Source of the DNA: Thalassia testudinum | Taxonomy: Eukaryota > Streptophyta > Magnoliopsida > Alismatales > Hydrocharitaceae | DNA length: 64,000 bases | Assembly (NCBI GenBank): GCA_037157565.1 | Contig: JAZHRO010000073.1 | Coordinates: 95,210,001-95,274,000, forward strand | Reading direction: 5' to 3' | In this document: piece by piece, positions 10,017 through 21,618 of the stretch | How positions within the stretch are numbered: position 1 is the stretch's first letter | Layout: every line of letters begins with the position of its first letter | Program-made: the position numbers and the translations under genes | The notes under the pieces: generated by a model | The model's database searches: none | What the model was told of the DNA's origin: nothing | Seen by the model: the letters and a program-made list of their open reading frames with translations, nothing else

Positions 10017-11436
10017 ATATGGAAGTGAAAACTCGGGTTTAGGCTGAGTTGAATCAGCCTGGTCAGAGTAGGGTTCTGAAAAATAATCAATGTGTGGTTT
10101 GGAAACCCTACAGGGGTGATCAAAGAATGATGGCTCTTGCTTTCCGGTCTGATCAATACCCAATACCTGGTACAGATATGGAGTTGAATCATCTGCAAAT
10201 GGCTCAGTGAGGTGAATCGGAATAGAAATTGAATCCGATTGCAGGTCAGGGTAGAGAATGGGTTTTGATTGATTCTGTATATGTGGGGCAGGTGGCTTCA
10301 AAGAGAATTGGCTTGTTATAATCAGGAAGCAGATTTTCTCCGATGTTATGGTCAGATTCGAAAATGTCAGAGAGTTTGCGAAAATCAAAATCTGAATGAG
10401 ATTCAAGATCGTGAGTTCCACCATAGAATAAATCATATGTTGTAGATTCAGCAGCCTGGCTGGGGTCTAGCCTAAATGTTAATTCTGAGATTAAAAAGGT
10501 GTCCCTATCTGGTAGAGGCTCAGGTTCTAAGCTAGTAGAGCAAACCCAATTGTAACCCCACTCATCCAACTCCTCAGTTTCTGTATCATAAATTGGCGTG
10601 ACTTCCGAAAAATTGATTAGTTCCTCTGAGGATGTTGGCGAGGGATATTCATCAAAAAGAGGCCCAAAATCATATTCTTCATTGAAAGATTGATCTTCCT
10701 CATATGGGGCCTTGAAATCTTCAAAATAGATTTCAGATCTAGGTTCTAGGCTTAGGATGTGGGTTGAATCACTAGAATCAAGGTCTGAATAACCTTCGAG
10801 GGTCACCTTATCAGAATAAGGGACGGTATTTACACCCTCGAGAGGTTCAGTTCTACTCTCATTATTGCAGGAGTTTTGGGATTCTAGAATGGGCTCAACA
10901 TGGTATTTTCCTGCGTTTGGAGCTTCCCAACCTTCTTCGATATCAGGCACATTATACTCCATCTGGGTTGGGAATCCAGAACCATTTTGTGCCTCAAACC
11001 CGAGATCAGATTGATCCTCGATGTTGTCCCAAGATGGTTCATCTTCTATTTGTGGTATATACGGGTACTTCTAGTCAATAATTTGTTTTACTAATCTCAT
11101 TATCTCTTCCCGTTTTTCAAGACTATCTTGGTGTTGCTTCCAAAGTCGAGGATTTGTCATACATTGAAGGTATTCAAGATTGTGCAGTTTTTCTATCTCA
11201 ATGTATCCAGTAATGAGCAAGTCACGGGTTGATCCTTTTGTGGCTTCTACTAATAGTACTTGGGCACAAGTTATGATAAAGGTTGTGGTTGTTGGGACAT
11301 CAACCTAAATGTTTCCTACTGGTGTTGAGGTTTCTTCTTTTTCATAGAATTTCATGGCATCCTCAATCATTCTATTTCTCATGGATCTCCGATATTCAAG
11401 TTTCTTGAATGGTAGTCCTAAGTGGTTTGGCTGCAT
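10017..11436 (-). pseudogene. Novel acidic ORF of element F, interrupted by D1
   Basis: Reading on the minus strand from ATG at 11436, the frame is open to about 10246 apart from two TAG codons. The reading then continues in another frame to the D1 junction. The first 140 codons are mixed and charged, with a helical stretch around EKREEIMRLVKQIID. From about 10962 onward the protein is strongly acidic, with many Asp, Glu, Ser and Pro and repeated Tyr-Asp or Glu-Tyr groups, like the D1 and E ORFs. The protein is not Gag and has no pol motif, and I do not recognise it. The C-terminus is missing, so the conserved hydrophobic end of the other ORFs cannot be tested. Without D1 and the stops it would have been at least 470 residues. 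Confidence 0.55.
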
Positions 11437-11582
11437 ATTTGGATCAGGTGGTGGAATCAAGATGTAGAATCAAAGTTTGAATCAAGATGTAGAATCAAGT
11501 TATGAAGTGATTAAATTTGAATAACGAGTCCCATTGAAAATGTGTGTGTGCTCTGAACAGAAAAGATGAGGGAATGGAGATG

Positions 11583-11830
11583 TTTTTGACCCAATCAAGA
11601 CACCCAAAGATGTTTGGATGACTATGGAGGTTCAGGACAGATGGTACCCCTGGATCAGAAGATCATCCACCTGAGAATTACTTGGGTAGCCAGAAAGGGA
11701 GAGTTCCGCAAAGACCCCTACACGGTAGAGCGTCCCCATGGGTTACAGGGTTTCCCTCACCCGACCTCTCTTGTCACTAAGATTCCAGGTATACCAGAAT
11801 GGGGACCTTGACCTCTTAAGTCTACCACTT
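11583..11830 (-). promoter_or_regulatory. Family A leader block in element F
   Basis: The reverse complement aligns closely with 30009-30256 (A1) and the matching A2 stretch (about 42735-42985). It includes a short CTAC-CGT-GTAG hairpin and the phrase TTGGGTGTCTTGATTGGGTC. It lies between the primer site and the ORF and has no conserved reading frame. A non-coding RNA role shared by the gag-pol and non-gag partners is inferred. Confidence 0.55.
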
Positions 11831-12608
11831 TTATTTCAAAGGTGCTTTAGGGTTCTCACTTGAACTTTAGATGTTTTGATGTTGTGACCTAATTTGGAGG
11901 TTGGTTGACCCAATGGGTCAACTTCACCTGACCTGTCCTATAGATGGTAGAATGATTCTAGGCTTGGGGCCTAGAGATCACCTTGATTTGACTCCTAGGT
12001 TATTAGGTCCAAGATTTTAAGATTCAAGTGATTTTAGAGCTCAATTTTTCTTAGGGTTTGTCTTGTTTAGATCTCGTCAATCAAGGGCTTGGGTAGCACA
12101 CTGATGCAGGGGGGTTTATTTCCTTTTATACAGACATGTGTGACTAACACTCCAAAATCCTACTGTAGAAACCCTAATTTGATTCTATTTCCAATCCTCT
12201 TTTTCTTTTTGAAAAGGTTCTCTTTGTACTTAAAAACAAGAAGTGTGTTGTCCGCAGAGATTAAACGTGATTTCTATTAGGCACATGAATTTGTGGGACA
12301 AAATCTAAAGAATCGCTCCAACTTCAAGAAGATTTGAAAAAATTTTCGCAAAATCATGAAACGTTTGCCTTAAAGATGCTGATTACTATAGAAAGAAGGC
12401 AATTGATTCCTAAATTAATTTCTTCCTTTTGTCTTTCAAAGCTTAGGGGATAGTTTAAGGAAGAAAAGAAATTACCTGCCCTGGAGTGGTTGACTTGCAG
12501 GAGGTATTTTCGTGAAATACCTGCAAGATCAAAACAAAGCAAAGTAGGGCAAGTTAGTGTTCAATATGATAAAAAGAATGTAGAGACTAGTGATAAATTG
12601 CACGTTGC
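11831..12608 (-). other. Leader of element F upstream of the shared block
   Basis: No gene is supported. It corresponds in position to 29348-30009 of A1; short shared phrases appear (GGTTGACCCAAT on the minus-strand equivalent) but overall similarity is weaker by eye. Confidence 0.4.
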
Positions 12609-12626
12609 TCCCCGGCAACGGCGCCA
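12609..12626 (-). promoter_or_regulatory. Primer binding site, tRNA-Asp (element F)
   Basis: On the minus strand this reads TGGCGCCGTTGCCGGGGA, complementary to the 3' end of plant tRNA-Asp(GUC) including CCA. It starts 3 bases inside the LTR end. Confidence 0.9.
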
Positions 12627-12629
12627 AAA

Positions 12630-15434
12630 TGTTGACGTTGTCTCGATCGTGTTTTAACAGTTAGTTACGTCGTAGTATAGGTGATCAAGCGTCGTCAACA
12701 AATAAAAGTTTTATTACTCGAAAACCTAAGTATCCGAGGTCGAATATAAGGAGTAATTGGAATTTATTACTAATCTCAAGAATGTAATTGAACACTTAAA
12801 TTACTCAAAACTTAATTCAAATATAAATGCATGAGTTTGAAAATTAATTGTGGCAAAAAGAAGAAATTGGACGTCTGATCATGGGATCAGACGTCTTAAA
12901 AATGTGTTTCCCTTTTCTTATTTTTCTTCTTCTGATTTTCTTCCTTTCTTCTTCTTTGAGCTTCTTTCTTTTCTGCAGTGCCTTGCTTCTTCCTTCCTAT
13001 TTTCTTCTGCAGTTACTTTCTCTCTATGGGCCTTCTTCTTCTTCCTTGGTTATATTTGCCTTCAATTCCTCTTCTTCTTCTTCAGTTCTTCTCTTTTTCC
13101 TTCACCTCTTCCTTTTCTTCTCTTTTTCCTCTGTGAAGGCTTCCTTCCTTCTTCCTCAATTCTTTTTCCCTTGGCGTTTCTTCTTCTTTTCTGTGTTGCC
13201 TTTCTTCCTTGGCAGAGCCTCCTTCCTTCTCTCTTCCTCTGCTTGCAGCGGCTAAGTGTTGGCTTCTTCCTTCCTTCCCTGCACAAACCACAGCAAAGCA
13301 AAACCTACCCCTCTACCCACACCCGCGTGTCTCTCTCTCTCTCTGTAAACCACTCATCAGCACGCTATACCAGAGCCAGGTAAATGGGTCGGATCTCACG
13401 CCCGGGTCCAGGAGCACTGGCGTGAGGGTGGTGCGTGAGGAGTGCTCATGGCACTGTCGGGTCGGGTCGCCAGATCCGTGTGGTGAAATCATGGACGAGG
13501 CAGTGAGATCGGTGAGGTCCCTCAACCCAAGTGCGTTCGGAGGCAACCGGCTGATATGACAAAATCAATATAAGTCACTCCAGTGTTTTGTAAGTTAACT
13601 ATGTGGGACTAATGCTCATGGCCTTCTCTCACGCGCCCGCAGCAGACCATGCCTTTAATTCCCACAACTGCAGGCTCTGTGGCGTCGCTCGCTGGACCCC
13701 TTGTCTTCGCGATGACTCCCCAAGTTAGCTGCACCTGGAGCCCTGCAGTCCTGCGACCTGGAGCAACCATGGAGCATCTTCAAGTTACCATTAATGGCGG
13801 CAGGGGCGTGAAATCTGTTAGACACGAAAAGAGCCTCTCAGCTTAATTAGATCACTGGGGGACCTTCGCCGTGTCAAGGCGAAGGTGAAGCACTAGGTGG
13901 CAGGCCATGGGGCGGCCTAGGCGTGCGTGCCTAGGTCGCCCTGTGGCCGGATGGATGGGTGTGTTCGGGGGACTGTTGGGTAGGTGTAGAGGGACTATGG
14001 ACGGGTGGAGGTTTTTCAGTGAGGTGAGGCAGAGGTTATGTGATGGTCGGCGAGGCGTGTAGGGCTGCGGAGCGATGGGAGCGTCTCGCCGGAGGGTGGC
14101 CGGAGATGAGGAAGGTGGTGGTGAACAGCGACGGTCGAGGGATGTTTGATGAAATAAAAAGAGGGAGATGAAAGAGGGGGTAGAGAAGAAGAGTTTTAAC
14201 TTAACTAAAGGGCCGAAGGGGACAAGGAGGCGGCCGGCAGTACCTACTGTCGCTGGAGAAGAAGACGTCCAGTGGAGGAAGACGGCGGTGACGACGGGGC
14301 TAGGGCAGCTCGCGGGGGTGTTGCGCGAAGCGGAGGAGGATGAGGAAGACGGCTCTGCCACTGGTTTTGTGGCAAAGAGCGAAGAGGAAAAGGAGGGGGG
14401 GCTCGCTGGAGCTCGTTGGACCCCTTGGCCAGAGAAGAAGATGAATTTGAGGTGGAATCCCAGCCAAGTCGAGCTGAGGTGGTTCGGCCAGGGTTGGGGT
14501 TTAATTTATAGGTGCTGGCCATGCTTCTAGTGCGTGGAGGGCACATCTTCTGCCACCGATGTCTCGTCGGAGAAGGAAGGTTGTTAGATACCCGAATCTC
14601 TCATACGTTCGCACGAGAGATTGGGTGCAAATCAGTGGTTGTGATCAGGCTCAGATGGAAGGGGATTCCTCAGAGAATCTCCCTTCCAATTCTGGGAGGA
14701 GATCTCTAAGGGATCCCCCTGTCTTCCTCGCTGGAGAAGGATTCTCTCCCCAATAATGGCAGAGGGACCTGATTGTAAGATTGGCGAGGAAGCTAGGGGT
14801 TTTATGTGATGGTTTTCAAAAGATAGGGACCAAAATGTGATTGGGTGTACTAAATTGCAAAGTAGGTCAAGATGTCCTCCCCTTAGGTCTAAATTTTGGT
14901 ACAAACCTAATTTGGTCCTAATGATCCAATGGTGAAGTTGGATTTTATGTTTGACCACGTTTGACTGTACATTTTGCATAAAAACCCAAATTAGGTCAAT
15001 TGATGAGCTAAGACCCTAATCTAGGTCAAAATAGGTTGCAAAGGCCAAATTGAATGTTCTAAGCCCTAGGGGATATTTTTTCATGATTTTTAGAGGATTT
15101 ACTTGATTTTTATCTTGACCAGAACCTTGTTGAATTAAGCGAGTCTGTTTTAGAGTTACAAGATGTCATTTAATTCCTGGATTGCACATGAACCCATTTC
15201 TGATTGAATCAACCCACTTTTTATCTCATTTAGACCATTTGACCTATGCTCTGTCTCTAAGAAATCCCTTTTATGTATTGCAATGGTAAAATTGTAATTT
15301 TAACCTTTATTTCATGTTTTCTTCTCAGAACACTTATTCCTTTAATTAAGCCCTCTTCTAGGTTATGTAGGAGCTTTTATTCTCTTTATTAGGTCAAAAT
15401 GAGCTAGTTATGGCATATGATGAGGCTCTCATCA
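12630..15434 (-). mobile_element. 5' LTR of element F (family A type, about 2.8 kb)
   Basis: On the minus strand it starts TGATGAGAGCCTCATCA and ends GTCAACA at 12630. It is recognisably homologous to the three LTRs of the A tandem, including a GACGTCTGAT hairpin (12870-12895), a polypurine tract (pyrimidine-rich on the plus strand, about 12898-13290) and U3 phrases near 14820-15000. A TATA-like box TATAAATTA lies on the minus strand at 14512-14520. It is clearly more diverged from them than they are from each other. Confidence 0.8.
12870..12895 (-). repeat. GACGTC hairpin in the F LTR
   Basis: Perfect arms GACGTCTGAT / ATCAGACGTC flank a 6-base loop. The counterparts 29075-29100 and 41803-41828 have one mismatch. 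In all cases it lies about 240 bases from the primer-site end of the LTR, downstream of the TATA box, so it should be transcribed. Confidence 0.6.
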
Positions 15435-16335
15435 GCGGGATTTGCAGGCAGGAGGCACGGGTTCTACAGGTTGGAGGTGTGTGTGCTGTTGTGTGCTGGA
15501 GGTGGTGGCGAGGCGCGGAAATGGACGCTGGAGGTGCCGCGTACGCTGGCGGGCTTGTGCAGGTGATGCGTGCACAGAGAAGAATGCACGCCTGCTACTG
15601 TGTGCGCATTTGCCGCAGGTGCTGGCGGGCTTGCTGGAGTGGGCATGCTGGAGGTGAAGCGCAGCAAGGGCGGTTGCTGCTGCAGGCTGGAGATAATGAA
15701 GAGGCATGCATGGGCTGGTGGTTGGTGCTAGAGGAGATGCAGTGCGCCAAGGTTGCAAGGAAGGCACGCGGCGGATGCTGGCAGAGCGCTGACATGAAGG
15801 AGGAGAAGGGCATGCGCGGTGGATGCTGCAGGAGGTGGGGCGGAAGTGTGCAGCTGGAGGGACGCGGGCGTGAAGTGAGCGACTGGTCCTGTTGTGTGTA
15901 GGTGCGAAGCTTCAGACGTCCGGGAAACTTCCCGGACATCTTAATTGACTGAGGAGTGAAATTGCAGTGGTGGTTGTGGAGCTTGTTGGTGGTGGCGGCG
16001 AGGGTGGTGATGTTGATTCTGGTGAGGCACAGTGATGCAGACGAGCTCCAAATGGCGGTGTGGCCTGTCATCCCATACGCCTACGGTGGTGGAGGCTCGT
16101 CGCCGCGGTTGAGGCCGGAGGGGGTGAAATGGACGAGAGATGAACTCTCTGCACAGTGTGTATTGTTGGGATGGTGGTCTCCTCTGACCGGCTACTTCTT
16201 CCTCTTTTTGTAGCCACCTGCATGGATTTGAAAGGAGAGGCAGGAGCAGATCCACATTCCCCGCTCATCCTTGATTGCAGGTTTAAGTGTGGCAGCTGGT
16301 GGCATTGGAGCGGCGGCTGAAGGAAATGCGGCCGT
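15435..16335. other. Unassigned GC-rich stretch between the F and G LTRs
   Basis: No gene is supported; the reading frames here are low-complexity Trp/Gly/Arg or Ser/Pro strings. A hairpin GACGTCCGGGAA / TTCCCGGACATC (15915-15940, one mismatch) resembles the family A LTR hairpin. The stretch may therefore be an old fragment of a related LTR, but flanking homology was not found. Confidence 0.3.
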
Positions 16336-18890
16336 TGTTGACAAAAAGAAGAATAAAAAAATAATGATAAAATATTATGGTTATTTATATACAAACCCTC
16401 AACTTTTATGTTAACTTAAATTAATGTGTGCAATGCACCTAATTGGTTAACTAATTAAATGAATGCAATTCTAAGTTAATTCTAAATGCATTTAAATATG
16501 AATGCAATGCATGAATTATGTAATTAATTTAGAAATATGAATTAATCTATTTACATCCTAATTTATGCTAAATAAATGTTAGAATTAACTTAATGTCTAG
16601 GCACTTAAATACTTAAATAGCCCACAAATATGGGCTAATCAAGAAGCACAGCATCAATAGAGCATAAGGCTCTCTCAAGAGCCTTCTCTTCTTCTTCAAG
16701 CCTTCTCAAGACCAAGGCTTTATCTCCACAGCACACACAAAAGCACTTAGAGGCTAAGTGTAAAGCCTCTCTATCTTTAGCACGTGCCTAAGGCATTCCA
16801 AGATGAAGCAAAACCCTCCCCCCTCCTCCTCACAGATCTCTCCTCTTTCGTCTCTCTCAGATAACCGAGGTTTAATCGGGTCAAGTATTGGGTAATCAGA
16901 TCTTGAACAGTGGCTAGACTCACGGGCACGATCGTAGGTGAGGCGTGCATGGCATGTGAGCGAGGACTCGACCCCTGGCGTTCTTAGGCGATAAGCCTGA
17001 TGCAGTTTTCCTTTTGAGCGGCATCACCCACTCCTATGCTTACGATGTGGGACTAAACATCCCCATCTTTTGCTCGTGTGTAGCTGTAGCCAAGTCTGGT
17101 AAAATCGATGGTGTGGTGCTGTTGTCTTAGCTAATTGGAAGTTCAGGAACCTTCGTGGTGCCAACCCGCACCTGATGGAAGTTGTGGCAAAGACGGAGTG
17201 GGTCAGATGAGGCATGATGGTGCTGAGGAAGACGACGGTGATGGAGAAGCACGGAGAAACCTGAAACTCACTAACACGGGCACTAGGCCCCAATCAGTAG
17301 GTCTAGGGGGATCGCCGGAGGACGGCAAAGGTGGTGGCGGTGTCCATGTGGCGTATGTAGGTGTGTGGTGGTCTAGCAAAGTTGAGGAGGTGGTGTGAGG
17401 GAGACAATGTTCGATGGGAGTTTTGGAGGTGTAATCCCCTCAATTTCTTGAGGGGTTTTGGTCATGTAGGTTCGACGAAGGTTGTGGGATTGTCACGGTG
17501 GCAAGTGGTGGTCTGTGGAGGGCGGATGGCCTCACCAGAGTTCGGCCGGAACGGAAGAAGATGGTGAGGGAGAGGATGTTTCGGTGGTCGAACCTAAGAT
17601 CTAAAGGGAGGAAAATGAAGTAAAGAGAGGGGGAAGATAAGGGACCTAAATTAATGGACGAAAGGGCAAGGGAGGTGTCGGATTGATTGGCCGACATTGG
17701 ATAGGGTGAAGCCTCCGGTGGTGGAGTGGCGATGATGAGAGGGGTCTAAGGACTCCTGCTGAGGCTGGAGAGGAGCAGAGGAAGGATAGGAAGATGGTCC
17801 TATTGCCTATAGTATGTAGCAGCGAGCGAGGAAGTCAGAGGGAGAGGAGTCGCTAGAGCTATGGTGGAGGTGGCCAGAGAGAGAAATTTGGTGAAGAGTT
17901 GTGGTTAAACCGAGCTAAGGAATGCGGCTTCAAGTTTTAGAGCTTTATATAGAGCACGGGGCAAGTTCTAAACAGGAAAGAAGCTTGATTGGGCTTCATT
18001 AGGAATCAAGAAGAACCTAAGGAATCCGTGTGTCTACACGATCTTTCTGGGGCAAATCAGAGTCCAAGATCCATCTCAATCTCTTCCTTGTAGTGTGAAC
18101 ACCAATCTCACCAATTTTAGTGAGATTTGGTAGCGATTTGAATGCAATTTGAGGTGGTCAAAGTTGACCTAGAGGTCGGTTGGCTTCCAACGACAGCAGG
18201 GGTAGTTTTACAAAGAAGATGACAAAGTTAGGGACTGATATGCAAGGAATTTTGAAAGTTAGGGCTTGTCAGGAAGAAACAAAGTTTAAATGAACTGAAA
18301 TACAAACTAGGTCAAGATGGATTCTGATTGGGCCTAAATTTTGGTACCAATATAATTTGGACCCAAGGAATCTGATGGTGAAGTCAGATTTCATTTTTGA
18401 CCAAGTTTGAGTGGAAAATTTGCATAGAAACTTAAATTACGGTAGAAATCTATCTGTGACTCTATTTAAGGTCAAAATAGTTTCAATTGGTCATATCAAG
18501 GATACCAAGCCTCAAGAATATTTTTATATGAATTTTAGGAGGTTTAGAAGAATTTTATTCTGACTAAAACCTCTGTAATCTAAGTAGGTCTGAAATTAGT
18601 GTTTTGGGTGCTGTATTGGTTCTTGAATCGTGTGAAACCCCGTTTCTATTTGTGTGGACCCTCTTATTAGACTTTAATGCTCATTTAACCTTCAGTTTAC
18701 CCCTGAAAAATCCCGTGGTTACTCTGCTTTCATGATTAATGTTAAAACTACAAAATTAGTCCTGATTCAATGTTTTCTTCTCAAACTGGCTTTGTATGGA
18801 ATTATAGCTCTCAGGTGATTATGTAGGAGCATTTTTCATTTGATTATGACTAATTAAAGCTAGTTATGACTCATGATGATGTTATCATCA
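16336..18890 (-). mobile_element. Diverged minus-strand LTR G (family A-like), solo or truncated element
   Basis: The part at about 17900-18890 aligns with the U3 of F, for example the stretch around 18301-18430 against 14855-15000. It ends in an inverted TGATGATAACATCATC start at 18890. The other end is placed at TGTTGAC (16336), by analogy with TGTTGAC at 12630. A minus-strand TATATAAAG lies at 17943-17951. There is no primer site next to the 16336 end and no 5-bp target duplication, so the left boundary is uncertain. Confidence 0.5.
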
Positions 18891-19394
18891 CCTTTCTATT
18901 TTCTGTGGTGGATATTATTATGTTTGTCAGCACTTTATTTATTTTCATTTAATACATTATGAATGAATGTTTGGCTATTGATGTCCTATGACTATGTGCT
19001 GGGTGATTGTGATCTTGTGGTTGAAATGTGTTGGTTGTCAACACACGATGACTCGAGTTTCAATGACTGGCGAGACTTGGGTTGTCACAAAATTTATGTT
19101 GGGTTAAAATCCTTATATATGGACTTATGCATGCATATAATCAAATAATAATCAAGAGATTGCCATATGTAAATGGACCCGTGTATAAAAGTGATCAAAT
19201 AAGGTTTAGATGAATATGGGCATATATGCATTAAGATATGTGGATAAAAAAATAGATATGTGCAGAGACCTTGTCATAATTAGCATCTCCTTGATAGGCA
19301 GATATGCTAATTACCCAAAGGCATTTAGTGAGAATAATTGATTTTAATTTGAGGTTAGGTTCCCAAGGGACCCTTATGCCCTAGTTTTCTTTGT
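18891..19394. other. AT-rich stretch, nothing recognised
   Basis: There are no supported ORFs or repeats. The last 70 bases contain TTCCCAAGGGACCC and CCCTAG phrases like those just upstream of LTRs elsewhere, so it may be the decayed 3' internal end of a family B element belonging to the LTR that follows. Confidence 0.35.
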
Positions 19395-19708
19395 TGATTA
19401 TGAAGACACATTTAATTAGGATAAACTACCTATTTATGCATGTTCCTAAGTTTAGATATGCATTACATAGTATAAATATCGCATAGCATGCTTCATTCTG
19501 CATTTAGAATAGTTTGTATAAAGTTTAGGTTAATTTGTGTCCTTTTATGGCCAAGAGAGGAGAATTATTTTAGGGTCTCGGATTGATGATCCGACTGTAC
19601 GGATCTAATCAAAATGATGATCAGAGTCCAATGCCTCTGAAATTGTCTTGATCGGAATCTCGCAGCACCTTATGCAGTCCGAGAAAGATCAATGGCCAAG
19701 GGACTAGG
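19395..19708 (+). mobile_element. Truncated 5' portion of a family B LTR
   Basis: It aligns with the start of the E LTR (55483 onward), including GCATGTTCC, CATTTAGAATAGTTTG and the CTCGGATTGATGATCC region. It stops at GATCAATGGCCAAGG, where D2 begins. The rest of this LTR is not in the window, so D2 interrupts it or replaced it. Confidence 0.65.
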
Positions 19709-21598
19709 TGATTGCACAGCAATCATGGATCCTAATCAACCTAAATAATGCCTAAACCTAGCTTAAATTGTGGATATTGCACTCATATCTTGCATATCAT
19801 GCATTGCATCAGTCTATTTAGAATAAGATGAGATATCCTGCTAGTTAATATTTTTTATTGTTATTTGCAGATAATAAAGTGATCCAAGATGAAGGAGATA
19901 GTGGAATAAAGTAATAAAGGAAGAAGAAGACTAATCCAGATAAGAGAAGCGAGGAGGATAGCCTTATCCTTAACCTTAGAAACCCTAGGACAACCTTCCC
20001 AAATCCAAAATGACCTCCATTAGGACACCTTAGCCTCAAAACCCAAACATGGATGCACTATCCATGTTCTTATCCACCCTACCCCTCTCCCAAACACTTA
20101 GGAACCAAAACCCACCTTAGAAAACCTAAAACCAACCCCACCAGACACCCTAGGAAACCTAATTAGAGGCCTCCTAAGCCTAGTACACTATCCATAGCCC
20201 TACTTATCCTATCCCTAACTCAATTGAACCATCTTATACCTAATTGGGTGCATCTACAGTTGATTGGGCGCACCTGAGCCCAATTAGATCCACCCAGGAT
20301 CTAATTGACTCATAAATATTAGGGTTACCCTAGCCAAATCACATGCACACATCCAATTAGACTTGACCTAGACCTAATTAGGTTCACTCCTATCCAATTA
20401 GACTTTCCTAAGCCTAATTAGGTCCATACCCACTTGATTTAGATTGACCTAACCTATTTAGCACCTAATCCTACGAAAACCCACAACCTAGACCTACAAA
20501 AAACACACACCCACACACACATACACCTTCCTATTCTACCCCTACCAAACCCATGCACACCTTCTTGGAAGCCCTAAAATTTGTGTCAAATCTAGATCCT
20601 AAAAGGTGGCATTGGCTATTTTTGGAGCCACCAAAAGTGGCAACCAAATTGAGCCTTCCCATATGAGCCAAAGGGAGAGACACGAAATGATTCACTCTCC
20701 CATTCTCCTCCACCAAAACTTGCGACCACTCCCTTCCACCCTCCAACCCTAAGGCCGTCCTCCACCTTCTTCAAGGTGCTCCTCCTCCTCCAAGCACCAC
20801 CATGGGAGACTAAGCAAGAAGAGGAAGAAGGCCACCTTCCTCCTCTACTCTCCTTCATGATGGCATGGCCATAGAGGGGACATTCTCCTATTCTCCATGG
20901 TCGGCTAGAAAAGCTAGAGAAGCTTCTCTCCAAAGCTTCAAGGACAACTAGGAAGAAGGGTTCTCCACCCTCTCTTCTTTTTGTGGGCGTGCTACCCTCT
21001 CTCCACTTGGGTGCACTCGCCGCCTCTCTTTCACCCATAGCCTCTTGTGCCCGACCATCTCTTTTGGTAGGTGTGTAGACGGGTTTGCATATCCAAGGTC
21101 TAGCCTACACCCTCACACAAGGCTGATGGCCCAAGTGGCAACATTCCGGCGTGAGGAATTTCTTCTATTTATGTGCTTTCTAGCATAGATGTGTTTGACA
21201 CTCTTATGCATAAATAATATTGCTTGATTCTTATTTATGTGCATGCTATGATCTTCACAGCTTACACCATGCACGGCCACCATGGCCCCACCTAGATGCA
21301 CGTAGTTACTTAGGTTTTAGCTAGCACGTCTAGATCTAGGTTTCGTTTTATGATTCAAAATAAAAATAAAAAATACAAAAAAGATAAAAATATTAGGTTA
21401 GTTAGATTTAGGCTAGAAAAGCCGATTCAAATCTCGACTTGTTTTCATATCTCCCAAAGACGAATGACCGGGACTCAAATTCTAAAAAGAAAAGAAATTT
21501 AAGCGAGTTTCATAAACAATTAAATATTTTGATCAAGGGTTTAGCACGACTATACTATGATTTCTGATTTTTCAAAAAGTGCGAAAATGGACTTGTCA
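19709..21598 (+). mobile_element. 5' LTR of element D2 (family D, about 1.9 kb)
   Basis: It starts TGATTGCACAGCAATCATGG and ends CTTGTCA, two bases before the primer site. Ends and overall layout match D1. The U3 palindromes are present but with changed bases: arms CAATTAGATCC / GGATCTAATTG (20281-20307) against CAATTGGACTC / GAGTCCAATTG in D1, both with 5-base loops. Confidence 0.75.
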
Positions 21599-21600
21599 AA

Positions 21601-21618
21601 TGGCTCCGTTGCTGGGGA
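21601..21618 (+). promoter_or_regulatory. Primer binding site of D2, tRNA-Asp, mutated
   Basis: TGGCTCCGTTGCTGGGGA differs at two positions from the 18-base tRNA-Asp complement. Confidence 0.75.

Larger units (their letters stand above)
10017..12629 (-). mobile_element. Internal region of minus-strand non-autonomous element F (family A partner)
   Basis: Reading on the minus strand from the LTR at 12630, there is a tRNA-Asp primer site (12609-12626), an untranslated leader of about 1.1 kb with a block shared with the A elements (11583-11830), then a long non-gag ORF from 11436 leftwards. The ORF is cut at 10017 by the D1 LTR. No gag or pol motif is found. The LTR is of the family A type, so F looks like a non-autonomous partner of the A elements. 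Confidence 0.7.

Noticed and set aside
14168..14546. Genes in the F LTR from frames on both strands
   Set aside because: They sit inside an LTR aligned with family A and have low-complexity translations.
15410..15901. 163-residue Trp/Cys/Gly-rich frame
   Set aside because: It is GC-rich biased composition, starts in the F LTR and has open frames on both strands; no family is recognised.
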